Positions 42,931-55,259 of a stretch of DNA of 64,000 bases are shown here, piece after piece. The notes below the pieces were generated by a model. It was not told the DNA's origin and made no database searches. It worked only from the letters and a program-made list of their open reading frames with translations. Every line of letters starts with the position of its first letter. Position 1 is the first letter of the stretch. Origin of the DNA: Gambelia wislizenii (Eukaryota; Chordata; Lepidosauria; Squamata; Crotaphytidae); NCBI GenBank assembly GCA_030847615.1, contig JAUMIR010000004.1:272823501-272887500 (forward strand), written 5' to 3'. Position numbers and translations under genes: made by a program.

Positions 42931-43505
42931 GTCAGTCATGACCCAAGCCTCAGGCCAGCTCTAAATGTGTCAATGGTACTGGAAATATGCCCCTAAACCA
43001 GTACTGCCATATGCATCTGACTGGATCTTTAGGTCTGCCCCCAATTCCCAAGCGTCCTGCCAAATGGAATCTCTATTATAGATGCTCAAGAATCCAACCA
43101 ATCATCCTTGATGCCCTTTGCAATCCAAATAGAGAAATGCAGGACATTTATACCAGCTGTAGCCCTGACCAAGCTTGCGCTAAAGGCCTTGTGACTCAGC
43201 TGTGTGTGTGAAATCAAGGTGATCCAGTACTGTCTGAACCTCTCTGAGAATAGCCTTTCCCATGCACAGACACATGTGTTCCTATAACATTCTTAACTTC
43301 TCACCCAGCAGACAAGAAACACCACATACAGAGCAAGAAGAGTGCTTAGTAATCCAGGAAAGTACCAACTCTTTCATTTTGTCCTTTGCTGAAGGGACAT
43401 CCACTTCCCTAGGTAGCTCCTGAAAGATGCTGAGTAGGTTGCCATTGGCCTGACTGCCAGATGGACCTATGAACAAGAAATTGTCTGTAATGGGTGATGA
43501 ATGGG
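42931..43505. other. Stretch with no recognised feature
   Basis: No repeat or domain recognised. Confidence 0.4.
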
Positions 43506-43510
43506 GAGGC

Positions 43511-44018
43511 TGTCAGGAAATGACATGGATGTGACCACAAGATGGAGCTGTAAGCTTAATGATGAAAGTAGTTAAGCTCCAGTGGCAGGTGTGTGTGTGA
43601 GTCAGCACTTGAGAGTATCCACACCCGAGATGCCTGATGTAACAGGCATTGTTTAACTGCCTATAAAAAGGAGATGGGAATTATCTCCAGTGTGGGTTTG
43701 TTGTGGATGGTGGTTGGCGAAACAGTTTGTTGGTTAGAGAGAGATTTATGAGTATTAGAGACAGCTCTGTATATATATTGCAAATATACTGCAAACAAAG
43801 ATTAAAGCCCTCAAGTTGAGTGAAGGCTGGCCTTGCTGCTGTCTTTATTTGGCAAGCCAGAGCTCAAGGCAGTGTGCTGGGGTGAAGGAATTTTTCCTTC
43901 TCAGCCTGAAGTCTTTTGCAGAAGTCTCTCCAGAAACCTTCTCCTTGGCGTCCTGTCAACGTGGAACAACTCTGCAGGTGGTCGTGGTGGACACAGCACG
44001 TCTTTCTACGCCCCAACA
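43511..44018 (+). mobile_element. Solo LTR of an LTR retroelement (endogenous retrovirus or Gypsy)
   Basis: 508 bp starting TGTCAGGAAATG and ending CCCCAACA, flanked by the 5-bp duplication GAGGC (43506-43510 and 44019-44023). A TATA box, CCTATAAAAAGG, lies near 43660; ATTAAAG near 43801 may be the polyadenylation signal. No internal coding region adjoins it, so it is a solo LTR left by recombination. The family cannot be named without a search. Confidence 0.8.
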
Positions 44019-44160
44019 GAGGCAGCCCTAACCTTCACTCCCCACTCCTGGAATATATTGAAGGTTTCAAAGGCAGCACATGAAACCAAGCACACCATAG
44101 GCCTGGCTTTATCTCTGTATCTGTAACTATTGAATTTAAACTCCAGCAGTTTTCCAGATG

Positions 44161-44690
44161 TCATAGAATCATAGAGTTGGAAGAGTCCCCAAGGGCCATC
44201 CAGTCCAACCCCCTGCCATGCAGGAATACACAATCAAATCATTCCCAACAGATGGCCATCCAGCCTCTGTTTAAAAACCTCCAAAGAAGGAGACTCTACC
44301 ACACTATGAGGCAGTGTATTCCATGTCTGAACAGCTCTTACTGTCAGGAAGTTCTTCCTAATGTTTAGGTGGAATCTCTTTTCCTGTAGTTTGTACCCAT
44401 TGCTCCATGTCCTAGTCTCTGGAGCAGCAGTAAACAAGCCTACTCCACCCTCAGTATGACATTCCTTCAAATATTTAAACATGGCTGTCATGTCCCCTCT
44501 CAACTTTTTCTTCTCCAGACTAAACATGCCCAGCTCCCTAAGCTGCTCCTCATAGGGCATGACTTCCAGACTACCCACCATCCTGGTTGCCCTTCTCTGG
44601 ACAAGTTGCAGCTTCTCCTTCCTGAATTGTGGTGCCCAGAACTCGACACAGAAGAAGGTGAAGTGTTGACTGTATATTGCATTCAATCAT
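44161..44690 (-). mobile_element. CR1 LINE 3' part, minus strand
   Basis: The minus-strand end is TCTATGATTCTATGA. 44686-44234 encodes 150 codons in one frame: [79 protein letters not shown]. It is 5' truncated and lacks RT catalytic motifs. Confidence 0.9.
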
Positions 44691-46083
44691 AAGGGCCCTA
44701 GCACTGCAGGATAGTATCGCATGAATTGCTTGGTCAAAGGAGATGGGAAACCCCTTTTAGGTAAGAAAGATGGTGTACTCCTTCTTAGCCTTAATTCTTT
44801 GTTAGCCTTGTGTGGCCTCTTGTGAATGTGTGTGTATGTATGAATGCTTTTGTGTTTATTTTCCAATAAAAACAATATTTATTTACTTTAAACCCATAGT
44901 CTCTGCAGTGACTACTTGTATACATACACAGGTGAAAAGATACCGCAAGTTACCTGGCCTCTCGCAGCCATACCTTTGAGCATTTAAAATTCCCCAATTT
45001 AATACCATAATTTGAGTGTCATGAGTAGGTCCCCATGGACCCCACACATTTGGGTAACAACTATCTTGAAAAGGAACTGTGGGGGGGTGTTCCTCATTAT
45101 TTAGACTTGTGTTTTTAAAACTTGTATGATGTACTGTTAATTTATCATGCTATTAACATCACCAGGGACTCCCTTTGTAACATCAAACTTGTAATGTAAC
45201 AAGGACCCACCTCTTGTGATATCACCAGGGGGTCATCCAGAGATAACAGGTTTTGGCACTGAAATCTCAGGGCCTGGGATAGTCCTGATCTGACAACTCT
45301 AGTCTGGGCCCTTTTCATGCACCTCAATACCTTCTTGTTAGCAGCTTTCACCTGTATAGCTATGGATTCACATTAGACATGCTCACACACTTTGGCCCTT
45401 GCTTTTTCTTGCTGTTGCCAGCCTTTCCCAGGTTCTTTATTCCACAAGGACCATGAAATGTTTCTCCCTGGTGGTAACCTGAAAACTAAAGATATTGGGA
45501 TCACTTATTTGCTGGAATATATACAAGTGAGGCAAAAGAGGAATTCAATCCACTGGGAGTGGCTAGAAGCACTGCAGGTTACCCCACAGAAAAGTGGCAG
45601 ATGCATGATACACAGTACATTTCATAAGGAGCCCTTCTCTTTTATGTATGCTGGAGGGGCTCTTTAACAGCAGAAGAATTACACTTACGAAACCAATTCA
45701 ATATATTCAGTAATCTCTTGAAATAATTCTACATGGAAAATTATAGTTATAAATAAAGCTATTTAATTACCTGCCATGTCCTTTTCTTAATCACCTGGAA
45801 CAGTATTATTGCTATATATTGTCAAATTCCTACAATAAAAAACTAAATTTATTGGAGAAAAGCCCAGTCTTCACTTTTATGAAATGTAACTGGCAGATGC
45901 TACCATGAAAGCCAATTCTTTAAACCAGCACTTTTCAATAAACTGCCAATTTCTAATAAACTGCCTACCTGGCAACATTGAAAAGTAGTTTGCTGCAATT
46001 TTACTAGATCTAATGTGAGAGCTAGTCACATTGAAAAATATTTCAGTGTGATAATACTGCAAATGACTGTTTCACCAGTGTAA
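44691..46083. other. Mostly unrecognised
   Basis: CCAATAAAAAC near 44861 could be a polyadenylation signal, and CATTTGGGTAACAAC near 45047 resembles the end near 17330. Otherwise no repeat or domain recognised. Confidence 0.35.
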
Positions 46084-46740
46084 GGACATTATCACCCGAG
46101 GCTGAAATCATGCGATTATGAAATAATACCACAAAAGGGTTCCTATTATCGCACAATGTTGTCATCCTCCTGTTCTCTGTCTGTGCTCCACCACTTTTAA
46201 TTAATGGACAAAAGCCATCAATAGCCTCAATATCACTCTTTTCACGGTACTGTCAAACATGCAATTATCATGTCCCACTGTCATTGCATGATTCCAGTGT
46301 GAATGAGCGGTCCTCTTCTTCCCCTCCCCTTTCCCAATGAGAACACATAATTAAACTTCCAGGGGAGAGTGTGAAGAGGACCTACAGGACACACTTTTAA
46401 TCAACTGCTGCCTTTTCTTTCTACCTTTTTATATTTGTTTATTTGTGAAGTTATTTGGTTATTTAGTTGTTGTTAGTGTTTTAGAGTAAAGTTGCATCTT
46501 CTCATGAGAACAGCTAAAATCTTGCCTATGCAAAATCGTGGAAGTAAGAGAAAATCTTTCTTAAAGGTGCATGTGCCAGCCAGTAGGAGGTGTTAATATT
46601 CTGTCATTGGAAGGCAATCTGAAGATAAGTATTACTATAACGTGAAATTCAATCATGTTCTTAAACTACTAGTGGTGGTCAGGCAATAATTTTGTATTGC
46701 ATGATTACAGCAACATGCGATAATTATTGTAATTGTGCCA
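46084..46740. other. Possible distal part of a GGAC-family element
   Basis: TAAGGACATTATCACCCGAGG at 46082-46102 is reminiscent of the GGACTTTATCAGAC ends, and ATCATGCGATTATGAAATAA recurs loosely with TGCATGATTACAGCAACATG near 46696. It may form one element with the half foldback at 46743. Confidence 0.25.
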
Positions 46741-46742
46741 CT

Positions 46743-46912
46743 ATGGACTTTTTCGGACAAGTAAAATGCAGCGCAAGCAGCCTCGCCACGTTGCGAGGCT
46801 GCAGCGCTGCAGGGTGTCCCTTTCGGATGATGCCCGTCCCTGCCGGTACTGTTGCGATACCGCAGGGACATTTGAGTGGAATATTTTGCCGATTTTTACT
46901 CACGATCGTTGC
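46743..46912. mobile_element. Foldback element F3, one arm only
   Basis: ATGGACTTTTTCGGACAAG then GCGCAAGCAGCCTCGCCACG, TTTCGGATGATGCCCGTCCC and TGCCGGTACTGTTGCGATAC, GGGACATTTGAGTGGAATAT, ending at GATTTTTACTCACGATCG. It aligns with the left arm and loop of F2 at roughly 80 percent by eye. The second arm is absent, so the element is halved exactly at its loop. Confidence 0.8.
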
Positions 46913-48290
46913 TTGGGCAGTTCTGTTTTTGTTTTTTTCTGTTTGGTTGTGCATGCGAATAAGTGAATATACATGGTCCCAGAGTACTGTATTACTGGTT
47001 AAGTATAAATACACTTACCCAGATTATGCACAGAATCGATTTTTTTTTAAAAAAAAAAAGTTCCAGAATTGAGTCCCATTCACTGGAAGTCCCACCCTGG
47101 CTTTGCTTTGAAGCCAATCTTCAGCCACCACACAGCCAAAATCTTGGGTGCCAGTTACACAACAGAAATTGTCGCGGTGCCTATCGTGACATAGTGATCG
47201 CGAATCCGTCCCTTGCTGTTTATATGATTTATGTCTCTGATCTGGATATCCCGGGTGGTCCCGTGACTGATATTTACACGTCCATAATTCCGGTTTTGTT
47301 TAGGTTTTAATTTTTTTTTTTTTTGGCTGTCAATCAAAGATGCGATTACTCGTGTTTTCACAACCTCGGTGACACACTTCCTTTAGAGTTCCGTGCCACG
47401 AGCGATGCTATTGGCTGGCTGGGGGGGGGAGAGAGGGGGGCAGAGGTTTGTTATTCCCCCTTGCTTCTTGGACATTTTAACCCTTTCAGAAGAGGCAGAA
47501 AGCATTTTGAAAGATCCAGACAGATCTTTCGCTCAGACGCAGGGCTTTCCTTTTGAAATCAAGCTGAGTGCTTTGAAAGCAAGCTGAGTGCTTTCTTTGG
47601 TTTCCTCTTGCCTCTTTAAAATATTAACCCCTACGGCTGCAGAGATTTCAAGCAGCTATAGGCAGGCGTTTTGAAACACACAAACACAGAGAGGGGGAAT
47701 TAAAGGGTGCTAATTCGCTCAGAGGCTTGAATATTTTAATGTGTTCTGACCCAGGGAGGTGACCAAGGGAGGGGATGAATGGATGACCCTCTGCCCGCCA
47801 CGATCTCTTTGTAACATGCAGTTGAGGAAGAGGTTAAAGCTGAAGGGTTTGCAGTGTAGAAATCCATTTAAAAAGGTGATTGAGTACACACACGTGCGCG
47901 CGCACACACACACATCAACCTTCGTGCAGCTGGAAGGGATGCCTTTGTTTTCGGCTGGTGAGGCTGGATCTGTTGAACGGATGACTGACCCCTCCTTTTC
48001 TGATCCCTGAGCTCTAAGCCCACCCCCAGTCACCATTTCCGGTCATCCCAGTACCGAGACTTTTTGTCCCACGCTGTTTACATTTCCGTTTTTCCAAATC
48101 CTCCTGTGACTTTTTTAAAAACCGGCACAAACCGCGGGACTGGAAGTCCCTCAGGTTGAGGGATAAAAGGTGGCCCCCCTTCCGAAAACCACGTACCCGA
48201 CCCGATGTACGTGTAAACTGCCAGGGATTGACACGAATTCTTCCCACTACATTTTCATCGTGTAAACAGCCCCTTGATTTTACCCTCAAA
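46913..48290. other. CpG-containing unassigned region
   Basis: CpG-rich from about 47165 to 47410 and again 48020-48280, in contrast to most of the window. TIR-like ends are weakly visible: GGGTGCCAGTTACACAACAG (47148) and, in reverse complement, GGGGCTGTTTACACGATG (48255-48273). A (CA)n with CGCGCG lies at 47889-47913. No ORF with a known domain (longest 123-126 codons). Confidence 0.35.
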
Positions 48291-49679
48291 TCCAGAGCAA
48301 ACTGCATATCTTACAGATCAAGGGTTTCCTGCAGAAACTCCAGTGAAAATGTGCATCATCAAAAATGTGTGTCAACTGTGCTGCAAATACAGGGTGAGTA
48401 TTGGTTTTATTGCCCATATAGACATGCCCCTAATCTATTTCCTACCATTATTGAAATGTCTCTTGGCAGCTTCTGTGACTTGTCCTCTCCTATCTCTCTT
48501 CTCTCACTGGGCCTTGCCCGTCAATAATCTTTGTTGCTCACACAGTGGCAACAATACAATCTCTCTCCCCCCCCCCACACACACACTCAGCTTTATGGTG
48601 TCCATTTGGTAACTCTGTAGTGTCAGAGCAGCTGTTACAGTATACCTCACAAATGCAGTAGCCTGCCTCATTTCACCAGCCAGGCTTGATGACAGAGTGG
48701 GATTTCATATATCCAGTGTTAACTCTAGAATCAGCAGTCTGGGTCAAGATGAACATCTAGGGGTTTTCTTCTTTTATTTTAGGTTCTGCCTTTAAGCCTT
48801 CACTCAGGAGAATGTGGGTCCCCAATTTGGATATGTGGGAAGCAGTCTTTTCCTCATCCTCTTTCCCATTCCTTTCCCCTCTCCTTCCCCAACCCAGAAG
48901 ATATTGGCCAACAGCAGTATTTATTCAAAGCAGCAGTGTATCATCCAGCAATTAGCAATGTAGACAAACCACAAGATATTCCTTTGCTTCCCATTTCCTC
49001 CCAAGATCAAGATGTTTCAATGAAAGTCTGTGTGTTGTTGCCTTACAATTAATTCAAGGATGCAGTCAGTGAGTAGAGAGCTCCTTTTGTATTCTACAAA
49101 GATGCACAATTTGAGAGCATTGAAATATGGTGTTCTGGAAAGGACCAGCAACAAATTGGGTGCATCACAGTATAGAATCCCACTAGCAAGTGAGAGCAAA
49201 ATGGCTTCTATAGCTCCTTTTGGTCCTTACAGTTTAAAAAAGAAACTTACTAGTCCCATCTTCATATTGATTTCAGCCAGGCAGGGCCTATTTTTTATTT
49301 CACCCAACACAACTTACAGCATAGGGTCTCTACAGCAATGCTTATCAAATCCTTTTTTCAAGTATTCAATAAGAAGGCAGTCAATCTTTTATAGATTTCA
49401 GAGCGACCAACCAGTTCTTTTATCTGTATTCCAAAAAAGGAAAAGGTAATTCCTAGGACCATGATACTTATTTACTGAATGTGTCTGGCTGTGAAAGTGG
49501 AAATGTCCCAAGCACCCATTTGTTCCAACATATTCCAAATTATTGTTGACCGGATAGAAGTATTGGCTGGATATGGATATGTGGTTGTTTTTTCTTAAAT
49601 GGCCAACATGATTATCCCTGATTTTAGTAAACCACATGGTACAGCTGCAAAAGGTGGCCTAAATTCTTCCACCAAGAAG
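48291..49679. other. 1.4 kb with no recognised feature
   Basis: A 139-codon ORF (49030-49449) has no recognised domain. AATGTGCATCATCAAAAATG then ACAGGGTGAGT near 48344-48397 has a donor-like GTGAGT but no evidence of a real exon. Confidence 0.35.
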
Positions 49680-49815
49680 GAGTCTCCTTCTTTTGAGGTT
49701 TTTAAGCAGAGGCTGGGTGGCCATCTGTTGGAGTGCTTTGATTGGGTGTTCCTGCATGGCAGGGGGTTGGACTAGATGGCCCATGTGGTGTCTTCCAACT
49801 CTATGATTCTATGGC
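49680..49815 (+). mobile_element. CR1 LINE 3' end
   Basis: GAGTCTCCTTCTTTTGAGGT, AAGCAGAGGCTGGGTGGCCA, GGGGGTTGGACTAGATGGCC and CTCTATGATTCTATGGCC. Only the last ~135 bases. Confidence 0.85.
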
Positions 49816-51290
49816 CATTTGAGATGGGAAACACACATATCACTCTAATTTATGCATTTACCTTTGTTATTGTTAAGATGGCTAAGATTTATGTTGAAAT
49901 TTAATTAATAAACCTGTGGAAGGGGGAAAAGCAAGCAACTCTCTCATCTCACAGTTTGGAAAGGAAAACCAATTGTGGATTGACTAAGCTTTTTGCATGT
50001 AAATAATTTGCTCATCAAAAAAATAGCCAATTAAAAATAGATTTGTTCACACTACCTGTTTGCATCTTTTTCTCTGCAATCTTAAATTTGGTTGTAATAT
50101 TATCAGGAAAAGTACACAACAGAGCTAACATTATTAATACATAGAAAATTCCACTTTGAGAAATGTATCAAGACAAATGACATTGTAAATCACTCAGTGT
50201 GCTGTGTGCAATTAAACAAATGAGATTTATTGGAGTTGATACTTAATGCTGAATGGATTTGGTAATTCACTACCAGACACCTGAAACCCCATTTTATTAG
50301 CGTAGCTTAAAATGCTATGGACAAAACTATATCATAAGCATGCAAACAGCATCATATGCTCAGACTAATATTTTTGTCAGAAGTGCCAAGCTGAGGATTA
50401 AGAACTTCTGCCTCTCCTTTCGATGTGTCATAATGAAATAATTTTTATTTCAGACTCAAGATTTACTCAAAATTCTGTTTCATTTTAAAAAAATAAACAC
50501 ACTCCATACAGCGATATATTTGCATTCAGGATTAGCATCAAGGAACAGCATCATGGTCATGCACTGAGACCAGCATTCAAGCAGCCCTGGGGTTCTATCA
50601 CTGTTCTGTTTCTCTCCTCCTTGCTGTCATTGGTGAGCTTTATCTAACTTTTCAAAGCTGGTGAGGATTGAAAGAGGAACAACAGTCTCCATTTCCCTTG
50701 CCAACATTTTTTGCAGCAGTTATGCAGATTAGGATCGGAGGAACTTGGCAAATGAATCAGTGGCAACAGCAGCAGGAAAGAAAAAAATAACCAGGGTACT
50801 CAGTGGCACCACAAAGGGTATCTAGTCCAAGAGCTCCCCTCCCTTTCACTGGACCTGAAGCTTGCATTATACTGAGTCCTGTTGGTTTGGCTTTTGCAGA
50901 GTGTCTCTCTGAGAATCAAGCACCTTATTTTCAACATGCTGCAGCCCCTTCCCCTGCTGTCATGCTTGGCACCAGTGGGGGTTTCTTTACTGTTCCTAAC
51001 TGGTGCTGTTTGATTGGGGAAAGTTTGGGGAAAGTCACAGCTGGGCAAGAAAGAGAAGAAAAGGAAACCTCACCTCCTCATGCACTAAGGATTGTGGGAG
51101 CTTGGACAGAGGGCCTCCGTTTTCTTTTGGGGAAGAAAAAACAGAGCTGCACTGCATGTCACCATGGAAATAATATGTAGCTTGACTGTGAAATGTAAAC
51201 AGTGGCAGCTGCTACCTTCCACATCAGTGGGTAGGATGAATTCGCTCTGGGTTTTATTCCAAATTTGAAAGTGATATGTGGTGTTGAGAC
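49816..51290. other. 1.5 kb with no recognised feature
   Basis: AT-rich to 50560, then more balanced. A 125-codon ORF (50803-51180) has no recognised domain. Confidence 0.4.
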
Positions 51291-51293
51291 AGA

Positions 51294-52231
51294 GGGCTTG
51301 TCTAGATGGGCAAAATACCCTTTCTTGCCCCATCTCAGAATTTTCCCCATTCTGCCCCCAGGCAGTCCTCACCACCCATGGGGCGGATATGGGGCTCAAA
51401 TAGGAAGGAAGGCTGGGTAGGGCCCTATACACCATTATGAGAAAATACCCAGTTTACTCTGTTTCTGTTGGCAAAAAAACCCCACAAACATTTGGGCCCC
51501 ATGTGTCCGGGGAAGATAGGACACTCAATCCCCAGCAGAAGACAAAAACTATCTCAGCAGACTCAGTAGCAACCTGTTCCCAAGAATACTCCCACACAGA
51601 GTGTTTGACATCCAAATAAGCAGGAGGCACTTTTATCTTCAAAGTCAAACCGTTGCAATATATACAAATATTTACAATTGAAGGAGAAACTGCTTCACCA
51701 GGCCTTAGCATTCACAGGAAGAGAAGAGAGGAGGAAGTGAGCTCTGTTCTGAGCTCTCTTATATATACATCTACAGGACATTGCCCTCTAGTGGCCTGAC
51801 TAGGCATGACTTGGTAGTTCATGCAGTCAGCCATTATGACTCAGCATGGTTTTGGAGTTGTTCGGCCATTTTATTAATGGAATTCAGTCTCTAACTCCTG
51901 ACACCATGTGTTTGCAGGAGCCCATCCTGGCAGGCTGGCCCATCACTGCAGCTGCCAGTCTGCCTGGCTCTCCTGGAAGGCAGGAAGGAGTCCCACAGCA
52001 TTTGACCAAGGCTAGTCACATGCATGTGGCCTTGGTCTCGTGTTGTGGTCCTCCTTCCTGCCTTCCACATCAGCAAGGAAAATGTCAGCTGCAGCAGCTG
52101 CAGAGATGGATCAGCATGCGCATCAGGACTTCCTCCTGTTCTATGGAAGGAATGGGGGAACAAAGGGCCAGATCCACAGCTGGGATACACCGACAGGGTG
52201 CTGGCATATCCTGGCTCATGTAGATGAGCCC
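51294..52231. mobile_element. Harbinger-like MITE, copy 3, split by a solo LTR
   Basis: Left end GGGCTTGTCTAGATGGGC, right end in reverse complement GGGCTCATCTACATGAGCC. The interior matches copies 1 and 2 (CAGTCCTCACCACCC; CATCCTGGCAGGCTGGCC; GCTAGTCACATGCATGTGGC). The LTR at 51504-51903 interrupts it, so the original was about 533 bp. The outside triplets are AGA and TTA, so a target duplication is no longer clear. Confidence 0.7.
51504..51903 (-). mobile_element. Solo LTR nested in the MITE, minus strand
   Basis: 400 bp flanked by CCATG on both sides (51499-51503 and 51904-51908). Plus-strand ends are TGTCCGGGG and CTCCTGACA. Read on the minus strand it starts TGTCAGGAGTTAG, has TATATATAAGAGAGCTC (51754-51770) as TATA box and ends CCCCGGACA. 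TG...CA ends and the 5-bp duplication define an LTR. It shares TGTCAGGA with the LTR at 43511 but little else. Confidence 0.85.
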
Positions 52232-52234
52232 TTA

Positions 52235-53375
52235 TCCCCAAAAGAAGTTCAGTTCCTTGGATAGCTCCTTTATAGTTCAGCCCAAAATCTAGAGTGGATT
52301 CATTGTTCCACTGAATGTCCAGATAGATGAGATGCCAGAACAGGAAAAAGAAAGACTGCAGGTGCTGAATGCTAAAATCATGATTTACTTACTGTAGACT
52401 TATAGCTCATTTTATCCTTATGGCCAGGAGCAAGTAGTGCTGACTTATCTCATCCATCCTTATGACAATCCTTCGATGTAGGTTGGCATTATATTGATGT
52501 TACAGGTGGCAAACTGGAGCTAGGAGATAATGACTTGCTGAAAAGAGCCTGAAGGTTGGTAATCCACAGATTATTCACCAGGTTACACTGGCAAACCTTA
52601 AAGAAAGTGATTTGAATTTATCTTTATAAAAGCATAGGCCTTGGGATTTCTTTTGAGAGCTGAAAAAATCAGGAAATACAAATAATATTATAAAACAAGC
52701 AAATGAATAACTATTTGGGAAGAGGAAATGGGTCAGATTTATATGTACACAGCATCTGTACAGTTGTGGTGTTATGAGTTATGCTTGATAAATATGAATT
52801 GCAAGTAGACTTTGATGCTGAAGGTAGGTAGCTGCCTCTTGCCAGAGTTTGTATGCATTGGAAGAGACATATATTGAAAGAGTAAGGCAATGAAAACAAG
52901 CCTGGATCCCTGTCCATCTTGAAGAAATCAAGCCTTATTTTAAAGTACAAACTGGAATTTTCCTCCTTCCTGCTAACAAGGAAATGGCCTCATTGATGTG
53001 TTCAGGGGAGTAATCAGTGCTTAACTGTCTTGTTTACCTCTACTGAATGGAGATCTTGCCAAACTGGCTCAGGATGGTACACCTCCCATTGTAAGGTACT
53101 GTGCAGTTTCCAGTGATGTTGGGCAATGCTATTTGGATTTGAACGGGAGCTTAATTGGCATTACTTAATTGACATTGTCTCAGGCATGCAGCTCCATTGT
53201 TTGTCTCCCTAGACCATCTAAGAGTCATTACCAGTGTCCAGAGGGTGAAAGGCAGAGGTCACTTTCATATCAACCCTTTGCACATAGACTAAAAAAAGTT
53301 TGCATATGAGCCATAGACTTTGCATTAATCACTCTACGGACATGAAGCCTTCCAAACACTCCATAAAATACCATT
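52235..53375. other. 1.1 kb with no recognised feature
   Basis: No ORF above 80 codons, no repeat recognised. Confidence 0.4.
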
Positions 53376-53381
53376 AAATCA

Positions 53382-53757
53382 TGTTTTGCCCCACCCTGAG
53401 GTGTCCCCTCACTCCAGGTGAGACACCCAAGTTAGAAGGGCTATATATAGGCCAGAGAGAGAGAAAGTTTCTCTCTTCATAAGCTCGCTCTCCAGAAGCT
53501 CTCTTCAGAGGATCTCCTTGCTTTCAAACCCTCTGTGTGGGTGAGAATCTGTGTGTGTCTTATTCTGTAGTCCCTTAAGCTTAGCTACATCCCTCTAGCC
53601 ACCTTAGATTGGTCATGTGTAGGGTTTTTAGCACCCATGCCATTGTTCCCCTCTTTTTCCTTTGAGAAACTGCTTGTATTGAAGATAGACTGTTCTGTTG
53701 GTCTGCACTGCTATATTTTTCTGTCCTTTTAATAAGGAAAGATTTGTTCTCCCTCCA
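53382..53757 (+). mobile_element. Possible solo LTR
   Basis: TGTTTTGCCCCACC...TTCTCCCTCCA with AAATCA on both sides (53376-53381 and 53758-53763). A TATA box GGCTATATATAGGCC lies near 53440 and AATAAG near 53730. A short U3 (~60 bp before the TATA) is unusual; an unrelated promoter is possible. Confidence 0.4.
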
Positions 53758-53763
53758 AAATCA

Positions 53764-55034
53764 GCTTACCCTCAACTTGATTTCTTCTCTTCTTCCTCAA
53801 TTTTACTTGAAGTCACTCTAGTTAATTGTCAGTTTTTAAAGCCTTTAGCCTGTAAGGTCCTGCAGAGAGTTAGTGCCTGGAGGAGCCTTTCCCCCAAACA
53901 AGTAAACCCAGTGGGCTGTTCTTAACAGTGGGGTGTGTCATCTACATGTTTCTTTTTCAAACACAAAGTAAGCTTTTTCAAACTCAATGTTTGAAAAACT
54001 GAAATTTTTATTTACTAAGAGTTATGCTTTCTGTTACTGTCATATTTGATTGTCCTCCCTGTGCCTCCCAAGTTCTGAATGCTGTTACATCCACCTGGGA
54101 TAAACAGATGGAAAGACTACAGTACTTTCACAGAAGAACTACATCTTACTTTGTCTGTTGCTATTTTTGGCACTCACTTCTTTGTTTAATAGCTCCTCTG
54201 TGGCCTCCCCCCCCCCAGTCCCCTCATTTGCAGTCCTGGCAACATATGAGTGGCAGAAGAACTTACCTCCTCCTTGTGTTAATGATCTAACCTAGTGCTC
54301 ATCAAACCAATGAATTTCTCCTTTTGATTACCTTATTTGCACTTATCCAGAGCCTCTGCTTTGAACATTTCCCCCCTTTATGTCCCCTCTGCATTCCACT
54401 TTAGGTACCTGACAGTTTGAGACTTTTGATGTATATGTACTTCCCTATCCTTTAGTGTCAAAAACGTTCCCTGTGAAGGAAAAATATGTAGTGTAAAATT
54501 GAAGTTAATAGAGGTACTTCAGTGAAAATTAGAAGCTAGATTGGCAGAAAAGGAACTCTGTGTTTTATGGTACTTTATATATAGCCAACACTATATTATA
54601 AGGATTCTTAAAATGTCAGAAAGAACTTACATAGAACTGAAGGGTTAGTTGCTAAGGAAAACAAACACTCCACCTTGACATTCTTCACCCCAGTTAAGAC
54701 ATTCCCGATCATAATTATAGTAATGTGGGAGAAAGGCCTCAGGAGCCTAGCCCTTTCAAAGCTATTCCAGGATTCTTTCCTGAGTTTTCAGTGTGTGTAT
54801 CTTTACAAAGAAATCCTTGTGCACCAAGATTTATAAGAAAACAAAAACAAAATTCGGACTGAATGAGATATGGGGCTATTTTCTGACCCAACTGGAAATT
54901 CAATGTACTGAAGATTATCAAGAAAACTGGATTAAGGTTTAATGACACATATTGTCTTTCTGAACCCACTGAGAATTTCAGTGCCTCTTTCCAACTGGCA
55001 ACCAGACTATGTCACTTTCACTTCTTGGCATCCT
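53764..55034. other. 1.3 kb with no recognised feature
   Basis: No recognised repeat; 88-codon ORF at 54024 has no domain. A C-run lies at 54208-54216. Confidence 0.4.
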
Positions 55035-55259
55035 GGGACTCTTTCACACTACACAGTTATAGAACTATGATTCCATTTTGACTGTCATGGCTGCATACAA
55101 TGGAATCTTGGGATTTGCAGTTTAGGAATAGTTATTTAGAATTCTCAGCCAGAGAACTCTAGAGCCTTACCAAACTACAAATCCTAGGATTCCACAGGAT
55201 GTTGCCATGTCAATTAAAGTAGAATCATAGTGTTAAAATTGTGCAATGTGAAAAGCCCC
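55035..55259. mobile_element. Palindromic MITE
   Basis: GGGACTCTTTCACACTACAC pairs with the right end, which reads GGGGCTTTTCACATTGCAC in reverse complement. Arms AACTATGATTCCATTTTGAC and GTAGAATCATAGTG pair, as do TGGAATCTTGGGATTTGCAG and CAAATCCTAGGATTCCA. Same body as copies at 20878 and 39072 but with different outer ends. Confidence 0.7.

Noticed and set aside
48344..48397. Possible host exon before GTGAGT
   Set aside because: Only a donor-like word; no acceptor, no conserved protein text.
49030..49449. 139-codon plus-strand ORF as a host gene
   Set aside because: No domain, AT-rich chance frame with an overlapping antisense ORF.
51846..52241. Overlapping ORFs of 116-125 codons on both strands
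   Set aside because: They lie across the LTR/MITE junction and have no domain.
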